Assembly: GCF_900091625.1 (NCBI RefSeq)
Contig: NZ_FMIC01000002.1
Coordinates: forward strand, 7,006,001-7,070,000
Length of the DNA: 64,000 nucleotides
Origin: Micromonospora peucetia
GTDB lineage: Bacteria; Actinomycetota; Actinomycetes; Mycobacteriales; Micromonosporaceae
Direction: 5' to 3'
In this document: piece by piece, positions 26,160-34,108 of the stretch
Layout: each line of letters begins with the position of its first letter
Position numbering within the stretch: position 1 is the first letter of the stretch
Translations under genes and position numbers: made by a program
The notes under the pieces: model-generated
Databases searched by the model: none
What the model was told of the DNA's origin: nothing
What the model saw: only the letters and a program-made list of their open reading frames with translations

Positions 26160-27089
26160 ATGGTGGCTGGCATGGACGACGCGGAGCGGCGGGTGTGGGG
26201 GCGGCTGCCGGACGGCGCCCGGGCGGCCCTGGCCGGTCTACCCCCGGCGGACCTGCGCACGTTGCTGCTGGCGGTGGCGCGGGACCGGGCGGCGGTGGTG
26301 CGCCCGGCGGACCTGGTCCGCCGCTGGCGGACGGACCGCTTCACCCGCCCGTCGGCGGCCGACCCGCGCGCGCTGGCCGCCGTCGAGGCCCGCCTGTGGA
26401 AGCTGCTGCCCGCCGAGTTCGCCGGACTCGACCTCTCCCCCGTCGCGCCGCTGGGCACCTGCTCGGCGGTCACTCCGGCCAGCCAGAACCGGATCGTCAC
26501 CACCATGCGCGCCACCGAGGTGCTCAGTGACCCCACCAACGCCCTCGCGATCGAGGCCGCGCTACGCCGCCGCGAACAGCCGACCGACGGCAGCGTGCAC
26601 CTGGCCGCCTGTCACCGGGTGCTGCGGGCGCAGGACTTCGGGCCGGGCTGGTCGGCGCACTTCCGGCTCTTCACGCTGGTCTCCAGCGCCCGCGACGTCG
26701 GCTCGGGGCGCACCGAGGCACGGCTGCTCACCCTGCACCTGACGTACTGGCGGAAGGTGCTCGCCACCCTGCTGCCGCAGTCGGCGGCGCAGGTGCGGCT
26801 GACCGTGCTCGACAGCCCTGTCGTCGGGGAGCGGATCGAGGACACCGTCCGGCCGACACTCGGCCCGGCGGGCGTACCGCTGGTGGACGAGCCGGAGCGC
26901 CGACGCGGCCGGGGCTACTACGTCGGTGCCGCACTGCGGATCACCGCCGGGCACGGCGCGGACGAGGTCGAACTCGGCGACGGCGGCTTCACGGCCTGGA
27001 CCGCCCAGTTGACCAGCGACGGCAAGGAACGCTGCCTGACCTCCTGCCTGGCCACCGAGCGGCTCACCACGCTCACCACGCCTGCTTAG
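26160..27089 (+). CDS. Hypothetical protein, possible class II aminoacyl-tRNA-synthetase-like fold
   Basis: A 309-residue cytoplasmic protein that I do not recognise. The middle part reads LSPVAPLGTCSAVTPASQNR, then a Thr-Met-Arg strand, VLSDPTNALAIEAALRRR, HLAACHRVLRAQDF and SAHFRLFTLVSSARD. The order of an Arg-rich strand, a loop and an H-x-R-x-F strand recalls motif 2 of class II tRNA synthetases or their paralogues such as HisZ. This is only a resemblance by eye. No signal peptide or membrane helix is present. The start is uncertain between ATG 26160 and ATG 26172; neither has a ribosome site. It stands alone after the cellulase terminator. Confidence 0.6.
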   Translation: MVAGMDDAERRVWGRLPDGARAALAGLPPADLRTLLLAVARDRAAVVRPADLVRRWRTDRFTRPSAADPRALAAVEARLWKLLPAEFAGLDLSPVAPLGTCSAVTPASQNRIVTTMRATEVLSDPTNALAIEAALRRREQPTDGSVHLAACHRVLRAQDFGPGWSAHFRLFTLVSSARDVGSGRTEARLLTLHLTYWRKVLATLLPQSAAQVRLTVLDSPVVGERIEDTVRPTLGPAGVPLVDEPERRRGRGYYVGAALRITAGHGADEVELGDGGFTAWTAQLTSDGKERCLTSCLATERLTTLTTPA

Positions 27090-27150
27090 GGCCGGAGGCC
27101 GGAGGCCCTGAGCCGCGACGGGACCGGCCTGGTGATTGGCGCACCACGCC

Positions 27151-27156
27151 TACCAT
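27151..27156 (+). promoter_or_regulatory. -10 box TACCAT, leaderless start
   Basis: TACCAT is followed by 7 nt and ATG 27164. No ribosome site is seen. Confidence 0.4.
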
Positions 27157-27163
27157 CACGACC

Positions 27164-27421
27164 ATGGATGCGATGGGGTGGGTCCTCACCGGGACTGCGG
27201 TGGTGATCGTCGCCGCCGCCCTGGTCGTGCTGCCGCTGCTGCGGCGGCGGGCGTCGCCCGCCGGACGGGACGCGGCGATGACGGCGGCGCGCAAGGCCAT
27301 CCGGCAGTCCCGCCGGCACGGGCGGCGCCGTGGGCGGGGCAACATCCGTGGCGAGGGGTACGGCGGGGATCCCAGCACGATGGGCACCGCCAGCACCAGC
27401 GACTCCGGTGGGATGCCCTGA
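27164..27421 (+). CDS. Small single-helix membrane protein with basic tail
   Basis: An 85-residue protein. One N-terminal helix (about residues 5-26, GWVLTGTAVVIVAAALVVLPLL) is followed by a strongly basic stretch rich in Arg (RRRASPAGRDAAMTAARKAI, then RQSRRHGRRRGRG) and a Gly/Ser tail. The positive charges after the helix predict the tail in the cytoplasm. A nucleic-acid or membrane-surface role is possible but not shown. The function is unknown. Confidence 0.6.
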   Translation: MDAMGWVLTGTAVVIVAAALVVLPLLRRRASPAGRDAAMTAARKAIRQSRRHGRRRGRGNIRGEGYGGDPSTMGTASTSDSGGMP

Positions 27422-27449
27422 CCTTTCGGCGGGCAGGGCGCCGAGCCAG

Positions 27450-27512
27450 GACGGGGTCAGGCCAAGCCGGGACGGGGCCAGGCCAAGCCGGGACGGGGCC
27501 AGGCCAAGCCGG
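27450..27512. repeat. 21-bp tandem repeat, three copies
   Basis: Units begin at 27450, 27471 and 27492. Each is GACGGGG(T/C)CAGGCCAAG followed by CCGG. The first copy differs at one base from the others. The 21-bp unit keeps all frames open, so it creates spurious repetitive peptides. Confidence 0.8.
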
Positions 27513-27630
27513 GCAAGAGCAGACCGAGAGCCGGCCGGGCGGGCGGCGAACCAGGCGGGCGGGGCGGAGCGGCCGGATCCGGCATCGGTCGGCGAGTGGT
27601 CCGAACCGTTGCCATGTACCCCAGTCGGTG

Positions 27631-27717
27631 CGCTGTCGAGCTGCCCCCACAGATGGGGCAGGAGCCAGCCGCACCGCCCAGGGACGTTGGTCCCGTCGGC
27701 GGGGCAGCTCGACAGCG
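27631..27717. repeat. Long inverted repeat, GTCGAGCTGCCCC family
   Basis: CGCTGTCGAGCTGCCCC (27631-27647) pairs exactly over 17 bp with 27701-27717 across 53 nt. A competing short hairpin, CTGCCCC with GGGGCAG (27641-27661), lies within it. The same core occurs four times at 61587-61939. Confidence 0.8.
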
Positions 27718-27884
27718 TTCGCGGTGCGGACGACCGCCGCCCGACGACAGGCGGGTCCCACAGGCACGGCGATGGCAGGGCAGTGCCAGGGGGCCAGGGG
27801 ACCAGGGGCCGGGCTCGGCTGGGCCGAGGGCTGGTGCGGCTGCCGAGGGAATCGCGATGCATCGAAATGCCTGGTTGTAGCAGC

Positions 27885-28427
27885 ATGTCTGCCATGGACG
27901 ACCAGAGGATTCCGAACCTGCGTCCCGGCGGCCCGGCCGACGCGCCCGCCGTGCTGCGGCTGCTCGACGACGCCACTGCCTGGCTGATGGCGCGGGGCCG
28001 CACCGGCCAGTGGGGCACCGAACCGGCCTCGACCGACCCACGGCGGATCGCGCAGGCCGAAGCCTGGGCGACCGGCGGCGGGCTGTGGCTCGCGACGCTC
28101 GCCGACCTGCCGGTGGGCGCGCTGGTGGTGGGGGTGGCTACCGAATACGTGCCACCCGCCACCGAACCTGAGCTGTACGTGAACCTGCTGGTCACCGACC
28201 GGGCGCACGCCGGCGCGGGGATCGGCGGCAGGCTGCTGGCGTACGCCGCGCAACTGGCCCGGGAGCGCGGGCTCGGCCTGCTCCGGGTGGACTGCTACGC
28301 GGGCGGCGACGGCGCGCTGGTCCGGTGGTACGAGCGGCAGGGCTTCACCGCGACCGACCCGTTCACGGTCGAACGCCCGGGTCGCGACCCGTGGCCCGGG
28401 CAGGTTCTCGTCCGCCGCCTGCCCTGA
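27885..28427 (+). CDS. GNAT-family N-acetyltransferase
   Basis: A 180-residue acetyltransferase. It begins MSAMDDQRIPNLRPGGPADA and has the acetyl-CoA motif ELYVNLLVTDRAHAGAGIG followed by GRLLAYAAQLARERGLGLLR, then the terminal WYERQGF. The acceptor is unknown. Two in-frame ATG codons (27885 and 27894) are possible; neither has a clear ribosome site. It lies beyond a repeat-rich intergenic region and ends 16 nt before a convergent gene, with no room for a separate terminator. Confidence 0.85.
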   Translation: MSAMDDQRIPNLRPGGPADAPAVLRLLDDATAWLMARGRTGQWGTEPASTDPRRIAQAEAWATGGGLWLATLADLPVGALVVGVATEYVPPATEPELYVNLLVTDRAHAGAGIGGRLLAYAAQLARERGLGLLRVDCYAGGDGALVRWYERQGFTATDPFTVERPGRDPWPGQVLVRRLP

Positions 28428-28443
28428 CCCGGGCCACCGCCGT

Positions 28444-29409
28444 TCAGCCCGCGCTGCGCAGCTTCGGCAGCACCTCGGCACCGAACGCGTCGATGAAGTC
28501 CCGCTGTTCCTGCCCGACGTGGTGCAGGGCGATCTGGTCGAAGCCGAGATCCAGGTACTCCTCCAGCCAGCCGACGTGCCGGCCGAGGTCGGCGGAGATG
28601 TTCACGGTCGAGGCGACCCGCTCCATCGGCACGTCCTGCGAGACGACGTCGAAGTGCTCCGGGGTCTCCAGGTCCCAGCAGACCGGCGGGGCGAAGACGT
28701 TGCTGCGCCACTGGTCGTACGCGAGCCGCTCGGCCTCGGCCTGCTCCGGCGCCCAGCTCACGTGCACCTGGAGGTGCAGCGGCCCGCGCCCACCGGCGTC
28801 CCGGTACGCGTCGATCATCTGCCGCAGGTGCGCGGGCTGGGCGTTCACGGTGATCAGCCCGTCCGCCCACTCGGCGCACCAGCGGGCGGTGGCCACGCTG
28901 ACCGCCGCCCCGATCAGCGCGGGCGGCTGCTCCGGCCGGGTCCACAGCTTCGCCCGGTCCACCCGGACCAGGCCGTCGTGGCTGACCTCCTCGCCGGCCA
29001 GCAGCGCGCGGATCACGTCCACGCACTCGCGCAGCCGGGCGGTGCGGAGGTCCTTGCGCGGCCAGCCGTCGCCGGTGATGTGCTCGTTGCTCGCCTCGCC
29101 CGTGCCGAGGGCCGCCCAGAACCGGCCCGGGTACATCGCCCCCAGGGTGCCGATCGCCTGCGCGATGATCGCCGGGTGGTAGCGCTGCCCGGGGGCGTTG
29201 ACCACCCCGAACGGCAGGTTGGTGGCCTGTAGCGCGGCGCCCAGCCAGGACCAGGCGAAGCCGGACTGGCCCTGCCGCTCGCTCCAGGGCGCGAAATGGT
29301 CCGAGGACATGGCGGCGTCGAAACCTGCCCGCTCGGCGTGGATCACCGCCTCCAGCAGGGCGCGGGGATGGATCTGCTCGTGGGACGCGTGGAAGCCGAA
29401 CACCGTCAT
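28444..29409 (-). CDS. LLM-class flavin-dependent oxidoreductase (TIGR03885-like)
   Basis: A 321-residue luciferase-like monooxygenase. It begins MTVFGFHASHEQIHPRALLE, then FDAAMSSDHFAPWSERQGQ, and has the flavin-site block GRFWAALGTGEASNEHITG. The N-terminus FGFHASHEQ matches the TIGR03885 subgroup, which is thought to use FMN instead of F420. It is a TIM barrel acting in the cytoplasm. The substrate is unknown. GGAG lies 7 nt before the ATG. It follows the aldehyde dehydrogenase by 57 nt on the same strand, so the two may form an oxidation pathway. Confidence 0.87.
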   Translation of the reverse strand: MTVFGFHASHEQIHPRALLEAVIHAERAGFDAAMSSDHFAPWSERQGQSGFAWSWLGAALQATNLPFGVVNAPGQRYHPAIIAQAIGTLGAMYPGRFWAALGTGEASNEHITGDGWPRKDLRTARLRECVDVIRALLAGEEVSHDGLVRVDRAKLWTRPEQPPALIGAAVSVATARWCAEWADGLITVNAQPAHLRQMIDAYRDAGGRGPLHLQVHVSWAPEQAEAERLAYDQWRSNVFAPPVCWDLETPEHFDVVSQDVPMERVASTVNISADLGRHVGWLEEYLDLGFDQIALHHVGQEQRDFIDAFGAEVLPKLRSAG

Positions 29410-29466
29410 GGCGTCACTCCGTACCCATGACGGCGTCTGGCTACGCCGACGAATCCCGGAGGCGGG

Positions 29467-30879
29467 CTACTCGGCGTGCGCCCCGGCGCCGGCCGAGGCG
29501 GCGCCCTCGCCCACCCAGACGGTCTTGGTGTTGCAGAACTCCCGCATGCCGAGCGCGGACAACTCGCGTCCGTAGCCGGAGTTCTTCACCCCGCCGAAGG
29601 GCAGCTCCGGGTAGGACGTGGTCATCCCGTTGACGAAGACGCTCCCGGCGTCGAGGTCGGCGGCGAAACGCTCCTGCTCCTCCCGATCGCGGGTCCACGC
29701 GTTTGAGCCCAGGCCGAAGGAGGTGCCGTTCGCCACCTCGACCGCCTCGTCGTACGACGACACCCGGAAGAGGCCCGCGACGGGCCCGAAGACCTCCTCG
29801 GACCACATCCGCATCTCCGGCCTCAGGTCGGTGACCACCGTCGGCGGGTAGAACCAGCCGGGGCCGGCGGGCGGCTCGCCGCCGCAGAGCACGGTGGCGC
29901 CCTGGTCGACGGCGTCGCGCACCTGGGCGTGGATCTCGTCGCGCCCACCCTCGCTGGCCAGCGGGCCGACGTCGGTGTCGGGGTCCATCGGATCGCCGAC
30001 CCGCAGGGCCGACATGTTCGTGGCGAACTTCTCGGCGAAGGCGTCGAAGACGTCGGCGTGCACGATGAACCGCTTGGCGGCGATGCAGGACTGGCCGTTG
30101 TTCTGACAGCGGGCGGTGGTGGCGACCTCGGCGGCCCGGTCCAGGTCTGCCGACGGCATCACCACGAACGGGTCGCTGCCGCCCAACTCCAGCACGGTCT
30201 TCTTCAGCTCCCGGCCGGCGATCTGGGCGATGGACCGGCCGGCGCCCTCGCTGCCCGTCAGCGTCGCCGCGCGCACGCGGGGGTCGCTGAGCACCCGGTC
30301 GACCTCGCCCGAGCCGATCAGCAGGGTGCTGAACGCCCCTTCCGGGAAGCCGGCGCGGCGGAACAGGTCCTCCAGCAGCAGCGCGGTCTGCGGCACGTTG
30401 GAGGCGTGCTTGAGCAGGCCGGTGTTGCCGGCCATCAGAGCCGGCGCGGCGAACCGCATCACCTGCCACAGCGGGAAGTTCCACGGCATCACCGCGAGCA
30501 CCGGCCCGATCGGCTGATAGCGGACGAAGGCCCGGGTGGCCTTGACCGCCCCCGCGTCGGCGGGCTCGTCGGCGAGGAAGCCGGCCGCCTTCGCCGCGTA
30601 GAAGCGGCAGGCGGCGGCACACTTGGTGACCTCGGCCCTGGCCGACGCGTACGTCTTGCCCATCTCGGTGGTCATCAGCCGGGCGATCTCGTCGCGCTCG
30701 GCCTCCAGCAGGTCGGCCGCCGCGTTCAGCCAGCGCCCGCGCTGGTCGATCGTGGTGCCGCGCAACTGCCGGTACGCCAGGTCGGCCCGCTCGATCGCGG
30801 CGTCGATCTGCTCCGCCGTCATCGGGTCGTAGCTCTTGAGCGTCTGTCCGGTGGCGGGGTTGGTGGTCGCGATGGGCAT
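29467..30879 (-). CDS. NAD(P)-dependent aldehyde dehydrogenase, succinate-semialdehyde type
   Basis: A 470-residue aldehyde dehydrogenase. The catalytic Glu is in VLELGGSDPFVVM and the catalytic Cys is in QNNGQSCIAAKR, with the conserved MPWNFPLWQVMRF earlier and PFGGVKNSGYGREL near the C-terminus. The N-terminus (IATTNPATGQTLKSYDPM) and the overall order match the GabD-type succinate-semialdehyde dehydrogenases, although other aldehydes are possible. AGGAG precedes the ATG at 30879. It starts 12 nt after the DUF6343 gene and is followed by the LLM oxidoreductase. Confidence 0.9.
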   Translation of the reverse strand: MPIATTNPATGQTLKSYDPMTAEQIDAAIERADLAYRQLRGTTIDQRGRWLNAAADLLEAERDEIARLMTTEMGKTYASARAEVTKCAAACRFYAAKAAGFLADEPADAGAVKATRAFVRYQPIGPVLAVMPWNFPLWQVMRFAAPALMAGNTGLLKHASNVPQTALLLEDLFRRAGFPEGAFSTLLIGSGEVDRVLSDPRVRAATLTGSEGAGRSIAQIAGRELKKTVLELGGSDPFVVMPSADLDRAAEVATTARCQNNGQSCIAAKRFIVHADVFDAFAEKFATNMSALRVGDPMDPDTDVGPLASEGGRDEIHAQVRDAVDQGATVLCGGEPPAGPGWFYPPTVVTDLRPEMRMWSEEVFGPVAGLFRVSSYDEAVEVANGTSFGLGSNAWTRDREEQERFAADLDAGSVFVNGMTTSYPELPFGGVKNSGYGRELSALGMREFCNTKTVWVGEGAASAGAGAHAE

Positions 30880-30891
30880 CTCGTACTCCTG

Positions 30892-31155
30892 TCACTCGAA
30901 GAGTGAGTGGCGGGCGCCCGGCTCCTCCCGGCGGCGGGCGGCGCGACGGCGCTGGATGATGATCAGGTCGACCACGGCGACCACCGCGAAGACCACGCAG
31001 AGGACGCCCAGCCAGACCAGGTCGGCGGTGAAGGCCAGCACCGCGAAGACGACCATGGTGACCAGGCCGAACCCGGCGAGCAGGAGCCGCAGGTTGAGCG
31101 CGCTGTACGCGTGGCCGACCGTGCCACGGGCACGCCGGGGCTGCGATCTCGTCAT
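30892..31155 (-). CDS. DUF6343 family small membrane protein
   Basis: An 87-residue protein with two hydrophobic segments (about residues 24-45 and 47-68) and a basic N-terminus. It starts with MTRSQPRRARGTVGHAYSALN, then NLRLLLAGFGL, the pattern of the DUF6343 family found in Streptomyces and relatives. A cluster of Arg residues after the second helix (QRRRAARRREEPG) predicts a cytoplasmic tail. The function is unknown. The aldehyde dehydrogenase starts 12 nt downstream, so they probably share a transcript. Confidence 0.78.
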   Translation of the reverse strand: MTRSQPRRARGTVGHAYSALNLRLLLAGFGLVTMVVFAVLAFTADLVWLGVLCVVFAVVAVVDLIIIQRRRAARRREEPGARHSLFE

Positions 31156-31331
31156 TGCACCGACCTACCCCCGTTCGGCCCGGTTAACCCGCCCCGGTCC
31201 GCCCGTCCCCGGCCCGCGACGGCCATCCCCGGCCCGGTGGGGAGGGCGGCGGCGGGCACCGCCGGTGGGTTGCGTTACACCGTGGCCCGCCGAGCCGGTC
31301 GAACCGGCTCCGGCCGGGAAGGATGGCCGGT

Positions 31332-31943
31332 ATGACGATGACCCACGCGCTGCCGGTGACCGTCGCCGTCGCCCGGCGCACCGACCCCGCTCGGACCAGC
31401 GAGATGGTGGCCTGGATGCGGGCCGGCACCGCGCTGGCCGAGGCGTTCCCGGGGTTCCTCGGGTCCGGCTGGGTACGCAGCGCCCCCGGCTCCGGCGAGT
31501 GGCACGTCATCTACCGTTTCGCCGACCACGAGACGCTGCGCCGCTGGGAGGAGTCCCCGCAGCGGCACTGGTGGCTCTCCTCGGCGCAGGGCATCGTCGA
31601 GCACACCCGGGTCGAGCGGCGCACCGGCGTCGAGGGCTGGTTCGACCCGCCGCGGGAGCACGTCGTGCAGACCGTGCCGGTCAGCGCCGAGCCGACGGTG
31701 CCGCCGCCGGCCCCACCGCGCTGGAAGCAGGCGGTGACCATCTGGCTGGCGTTCTTCCCGCTCAGCCTGACCGCGACGCTGCTCACCAGCCGGTATCTCC
31801 CGGACCTGCCGCTGGCCGCCCGGGTGCTGATGATGACCCTCACGTTGACCCCGCTGATGACCTATCTGGTGCTGCCCCGGATCACCCGGGCCCTGCACTG
31901 GTGGCTGCACGGCCAGCGCGCGCCCTGGCGCCTGGCGCGCTGA
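31332..31943 (+). CDS. Antibiotic-biosynthesis-monooxygenase domain fused to a two-helix membrane tail
   Basis: A 203-residue protein. Residues about 8-105 form an ABM-type ferredoxin-like domain (VTVAVARRTDPARTSEMVAW, later FPGFLGSGWVRSAPGSGEW and WEESPQRHWWL). Two hydrophobic helices follow (about 137-155 and 162-181), with a short basic tail. ABM proteins oxidise or simply bind aromatic compounds or heme; the fused membrane anchor is found in several actinobacteria and suggests a membrane-associated substrate. ATG 31332 has GGGAAGGA at a proper distance, so I prefer it over ATG 31323. Confidence 0.78.
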   Translation: MTMTHALPVTVAVARRTDPARTSEMVAWMRAGTALAEAFPGFLGSGWVRSAPGSGEWHVIYRFADHETLRRWEESPQRHWWLSSAQGIVEHTRVERRTGVEGWFDPPREHVVQTVPVSAEPTVPPPAPPRWKQAVTIWLAFFPLSLTATLLTSRYLPDLPLAARVLMMTLTLTPLMTYLVLPRITRALHWWLHGQRAPWRLAR

Positions 31944-32068
31944 CCGGCGTCCCGTCGCGCGCACCGGCGGGCCGAATACGATGGCCGCCTCGACCTAGCA
32001 CGGCGGCCCGCGCCGGAACAGCCCTCTGCCGCATAGCCGACAGCGGCGGATCACCTCGCCGCAGTCGC

Positions 32069-32098
32069 GCTTAGAGTTACCGCGCTGTCGCTCTAAGC
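32069..32098. promoter_or_regulatory. Dyad GCTTAGAG-N14-CTCTAAGC before the GDSL gene
   Basis: Exact 8-bp arms lie 19 nt before ATG 32117. A possible promoter pair, TTAGAG (32071-32076) and TAAGCT (32094-32099) with 17-nt spacing, falls within the two arms, so a bound regulator would cover the promoter. Confidence 0.45.
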
Positions 32099-32116
32099 TG
32101 CGGGACTGGGGATGGT

Positions 32117-32968
32117 ATGCCTCGACGCTGGGTCACCGTGGCCGCCTGCCTGTTGGCGCTGGTCGCGCTCGCCTGCGAGGGCGGCGGGGAGCCCGGCTCC
32201 CGCCCGCCACGGGAGACGCCGTCGCCCGGCTCGCCCGGCGGCGTCGCGGCCCTCGGCGACTCGATCAGCACCGGCTTCGGCTCCTGCCTGGTACTCGTCT
32301 CGTGCGAACGCAACTCCTGGGCCACCGGGGACGGGCTGCGCGTCGACAGCCTCTACCGGCGGCTACTGGACCGGAACCCGGCGATCCGGGGCCGGGCGCA
32401 CAACCACGCCAGCCCCGGGGCCCGCGCGGCGTCGCTGGAGGGGCAGGCCCAGCGGGCGGTACGCGACCGCGTCGACCACGTCACCGTGCTGATCGGCGCC
32501 AACGACGTGTGCCGGGGCGGCATCGAGGCGATGACTCCGGTGAAGCAGTTCCGCACCGAGGTGGACCGCGGCCTGCGGGTGCTGCGACAGGGCCGGCCGA
32601 AGGCGCGAGTGCTGGTGGTGAGCGTCCCGAACCTGCACCGGCTCTGGGAGGTCGGGCACACCGACGCGCGGGCGGTCCGGGCCTGGAAGCGGGGCGTCTG
32701 CCCGGCACTGCTGGCCAACCCCGCCTCGACGGATCCGCTCGACCGGGCCCGCCGGGCGGCCGTCCGGGAGCGGATCGCCGACTACAACGTCCAGCTCGCC
32801 GCCGCCTGCAAGGCGTACGGCTCGCGCTGCCGGCACGACGGCGGGGCCGTGCACCGGGTGCGGTTCGACCTGAACCTGGTCAACCCGCTGGACTGGTTCC
32901 ATCCCAACGCCGCCGGGCAGGACCGGCTGGCCGACGTGGCGTGGCGCGCCTGGGGCCTCGGTTCCTGA
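32117..32968 (+). CDS. SGNH/GDSL-family hydrolase lipoprotein
   Basis: A 283-residue exported esterase-like protein. The signal peptide ends with a lipobox (LALVALAC, Cys20), predicting a lipoprotein on the outer face of the membrane. The catalytic blocks are ALGDSISTGFG (Ser), IGANDVC (block III Asn), and DWFHPNAAGQ (Asp and His), with Cys residues likely forming disulfides, as in SEST-like hydrolases. The natural ester substrate is unknown. The ATG has a GGGGA stretch close upstream. A dyad-containing promoter region precedes it. Confidence 0.87.
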   Translation: MPRRWVTVAACLLALVALACEGGGEPGSRPPRETPSPGSPGGVAALGDSISTGFGSCLVLVSCERNSWATGDGLRVDSLYRRLLDRNPAIRGRAHNHASPGARAASLEGQAQRAVRDRVDHVTVLIGANDVCRGGIEAMTPVKQFRTEVDRGLRVLRQGRPKARVLVVSVPNLHRLWEVGHTDARAVRAWKRGVCPALLANPASTDPLDRARRAAVRERIADYNVQLAAACKAYGSRCRHDGGAVHRVRFDLNLVNPLDWFHPNAAGQDRLADVAWRAWGLGS

Positions 32969-33064
32969 CCCACCCGGTCGGGTCGGGACGCCCACGGCGG
33001 CGCGCAGGGGGCGATCCGCCTGCCGCACCGGCCCTCGCCCGGTCGACGGCGAGGACGGTGCGGG

Positions 33065-33823
33065 TCAGGGACGGCGGGGTTCGGGGACGGCGGGTGTGCC
33101 GTACTGGCGGTAGAGGGCGCGGGAGCGCACGGCGAGATCCTTGGTGGCCGACGAGTTGGCCCAGGTGCCGAGGACGATCGCCGCACCGGGCACCACCTTG
33201 GCGAAGACCCGCTTCGCCGCGCGTACCCCGGCCATCTGGGCCAGGCGTACGCCGAGGCGCAGCATCACCTTGCCGAGCGGGTTCTGGCTGCCGCTGCCGA
33301 AGAGGGCACCGGCGCGCTCCCGGCCGGCGGCCACCCCGAGCGCGAGCCGGGCGCTCTCGGCGACCTTGTGCACCTTCTGCAACACCAGCAGGTCGGTGGC
33401 CCGGTCGCCGTGCTGCGGGTCGACGCCGTACGCGGCGGCGATGTGCAGCACCATCCGGGCCTGGGTCCAGGCGAGCACTCCGACGTCGATCACGGCGCCG
33501 GGCAGCCCGGCGGCGCCGGAGACCGCCCCGGAGAGCCGGGCGTGGTTGACGAACTTGCGTACCGCCTGCTCCGCCAGTGCCTCGGCGGAGGTCCCGGGCT
33601 GGCTGGCCCGGGCCCGCGCGGCCCACAGCGCCGCCTCCGGCCCCAGCCGGCGTACGGCCTCCAGGGCGAGGTGCTCCGGGGCGTACTGCGGATCCTCCCG
33701 CATCCGGTCCCAGAGCCTCAGCGGCGGCGCCTCGGTGGCCTCCTGTGTCGGTGCCGGAACCACGGCCGGCGGCTGCGGTACTCCGGCGGCGGGCTGGCCG
33801 TCGGTGGGCGCGGAATCGGTCAC
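33065..33823 (-). CDS. EcsC-family protein
   Basis: A 252-residue protein. After a Pro/Ala-rich N-terminus (1-35), the EcsC-type helical core follows: LEAVRRLGPEAALWAARARA, then LSGAVSGAAGLPGAVIDVGVL and AAYGVDPQHGDRATDLLVL, ending GTWANSSATKDLAVRSRALY. EcsC proteins accompany the EcsAB transporter in Bacillus, but no transporter is here. It may be membrane-associated. The GTG at 33823 is preferred because GGGAGA lies upstream; the frame is open further but overlaps the next gene. It follows a 47-residue gene by 38 nt. Confidence 0.8.
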   Translation of the reverse strand: MTDSAPTDGQPAAGVPQPPAVVPAPTQEATEAPPLRLWDRMREDPQYAPEHLALEAVRRLGPEAALWAARARASQPGTSAEALAEQAVRKFVNHARLSGAVSGAAGLPGAVIDVGVLAWTQARMVLHIAAAYGVDPQHGDRATDLLVLQKVHKVAESARLALGVAAGRERAGALFGSGSQNPLGKVMLRLGVRLAQMAGVRAAKRVFAKVVPGAAIVLGTWANSSATKDLAVRSRALYRQYGTPAVPEPRRP

Positions 33824-33861
33824 AGGGTCTCCCGGGGGTCGGAGAGGTCGTCGGTGACGGG

Positions 33862-34005
33862 TCAGCGGCGGTTCTGGAGCTTGGCCGCGAGGCCCTTCAG
33901 CTTCTGCTGGGTGCCGGGCTTGGCCAGCTCGCGCCGGCCGCGGTCGACCAACTGCTGCCCCTTGGGCGAGCGCAGGAAGGTGCTGATCTTCTGCATCAGA
34001 GACAT
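33862..34005 (-). CDS. Small basic protein, 47 residues
   Basis: A 47-residue strongly basic protein: MSLMQKISTFLRSPKGQQLV, then DRGRRELAKPGTQQKLKGLA. The first half looks like an amphipathic helix, and the second half is rich in Lys and Gln. GGAGGAC is placed 3 nt before the ATG. It may bind nucleic acids or another protein, but nothing proves this. It lies between the lysozyme-like gene and EcsC, all on the minus strand, with gaps of 103 and 38 nt. Confidence 0.7.
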   Translation of the reverse strand: MSLMQKISTFLRSPKGQQLVDRGRRELAKPGTQQKLKGLAAKLQNRR

Positions 34006-34108
34006 GTCGTCCTCCAGTTGGTGGTGTCTGCTCCATGTGTACCTCGGAGTGACAACATGCGTACCCCGGTTGCCCGAACCGCAACCGTCCACTGTGGTCG
34101 ACAGGAGC

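Larger units (their letters stand above)
27422..27884. other. 463-bp non-coding region with repeats
   Basis: No credible gene is present. The region contains a 21-bp tandem repeat (27450-27512) and a long inverted repeat with the core GTCGAGCTGCCCC (27631-27717). The part around 27850-27880 is slightly richer in A and T and may hold the promoter of the acetyltransferase gene. Confidence 0.6.

Noticed and set aside
27450..27520. Repetitive peptide (LAWPRPG or RPSRDGA units) as a real protein
   Set aside because: Every frame stays open because the unit is 21 bp. There is no ribosome site and neighbouring codon use is poor.
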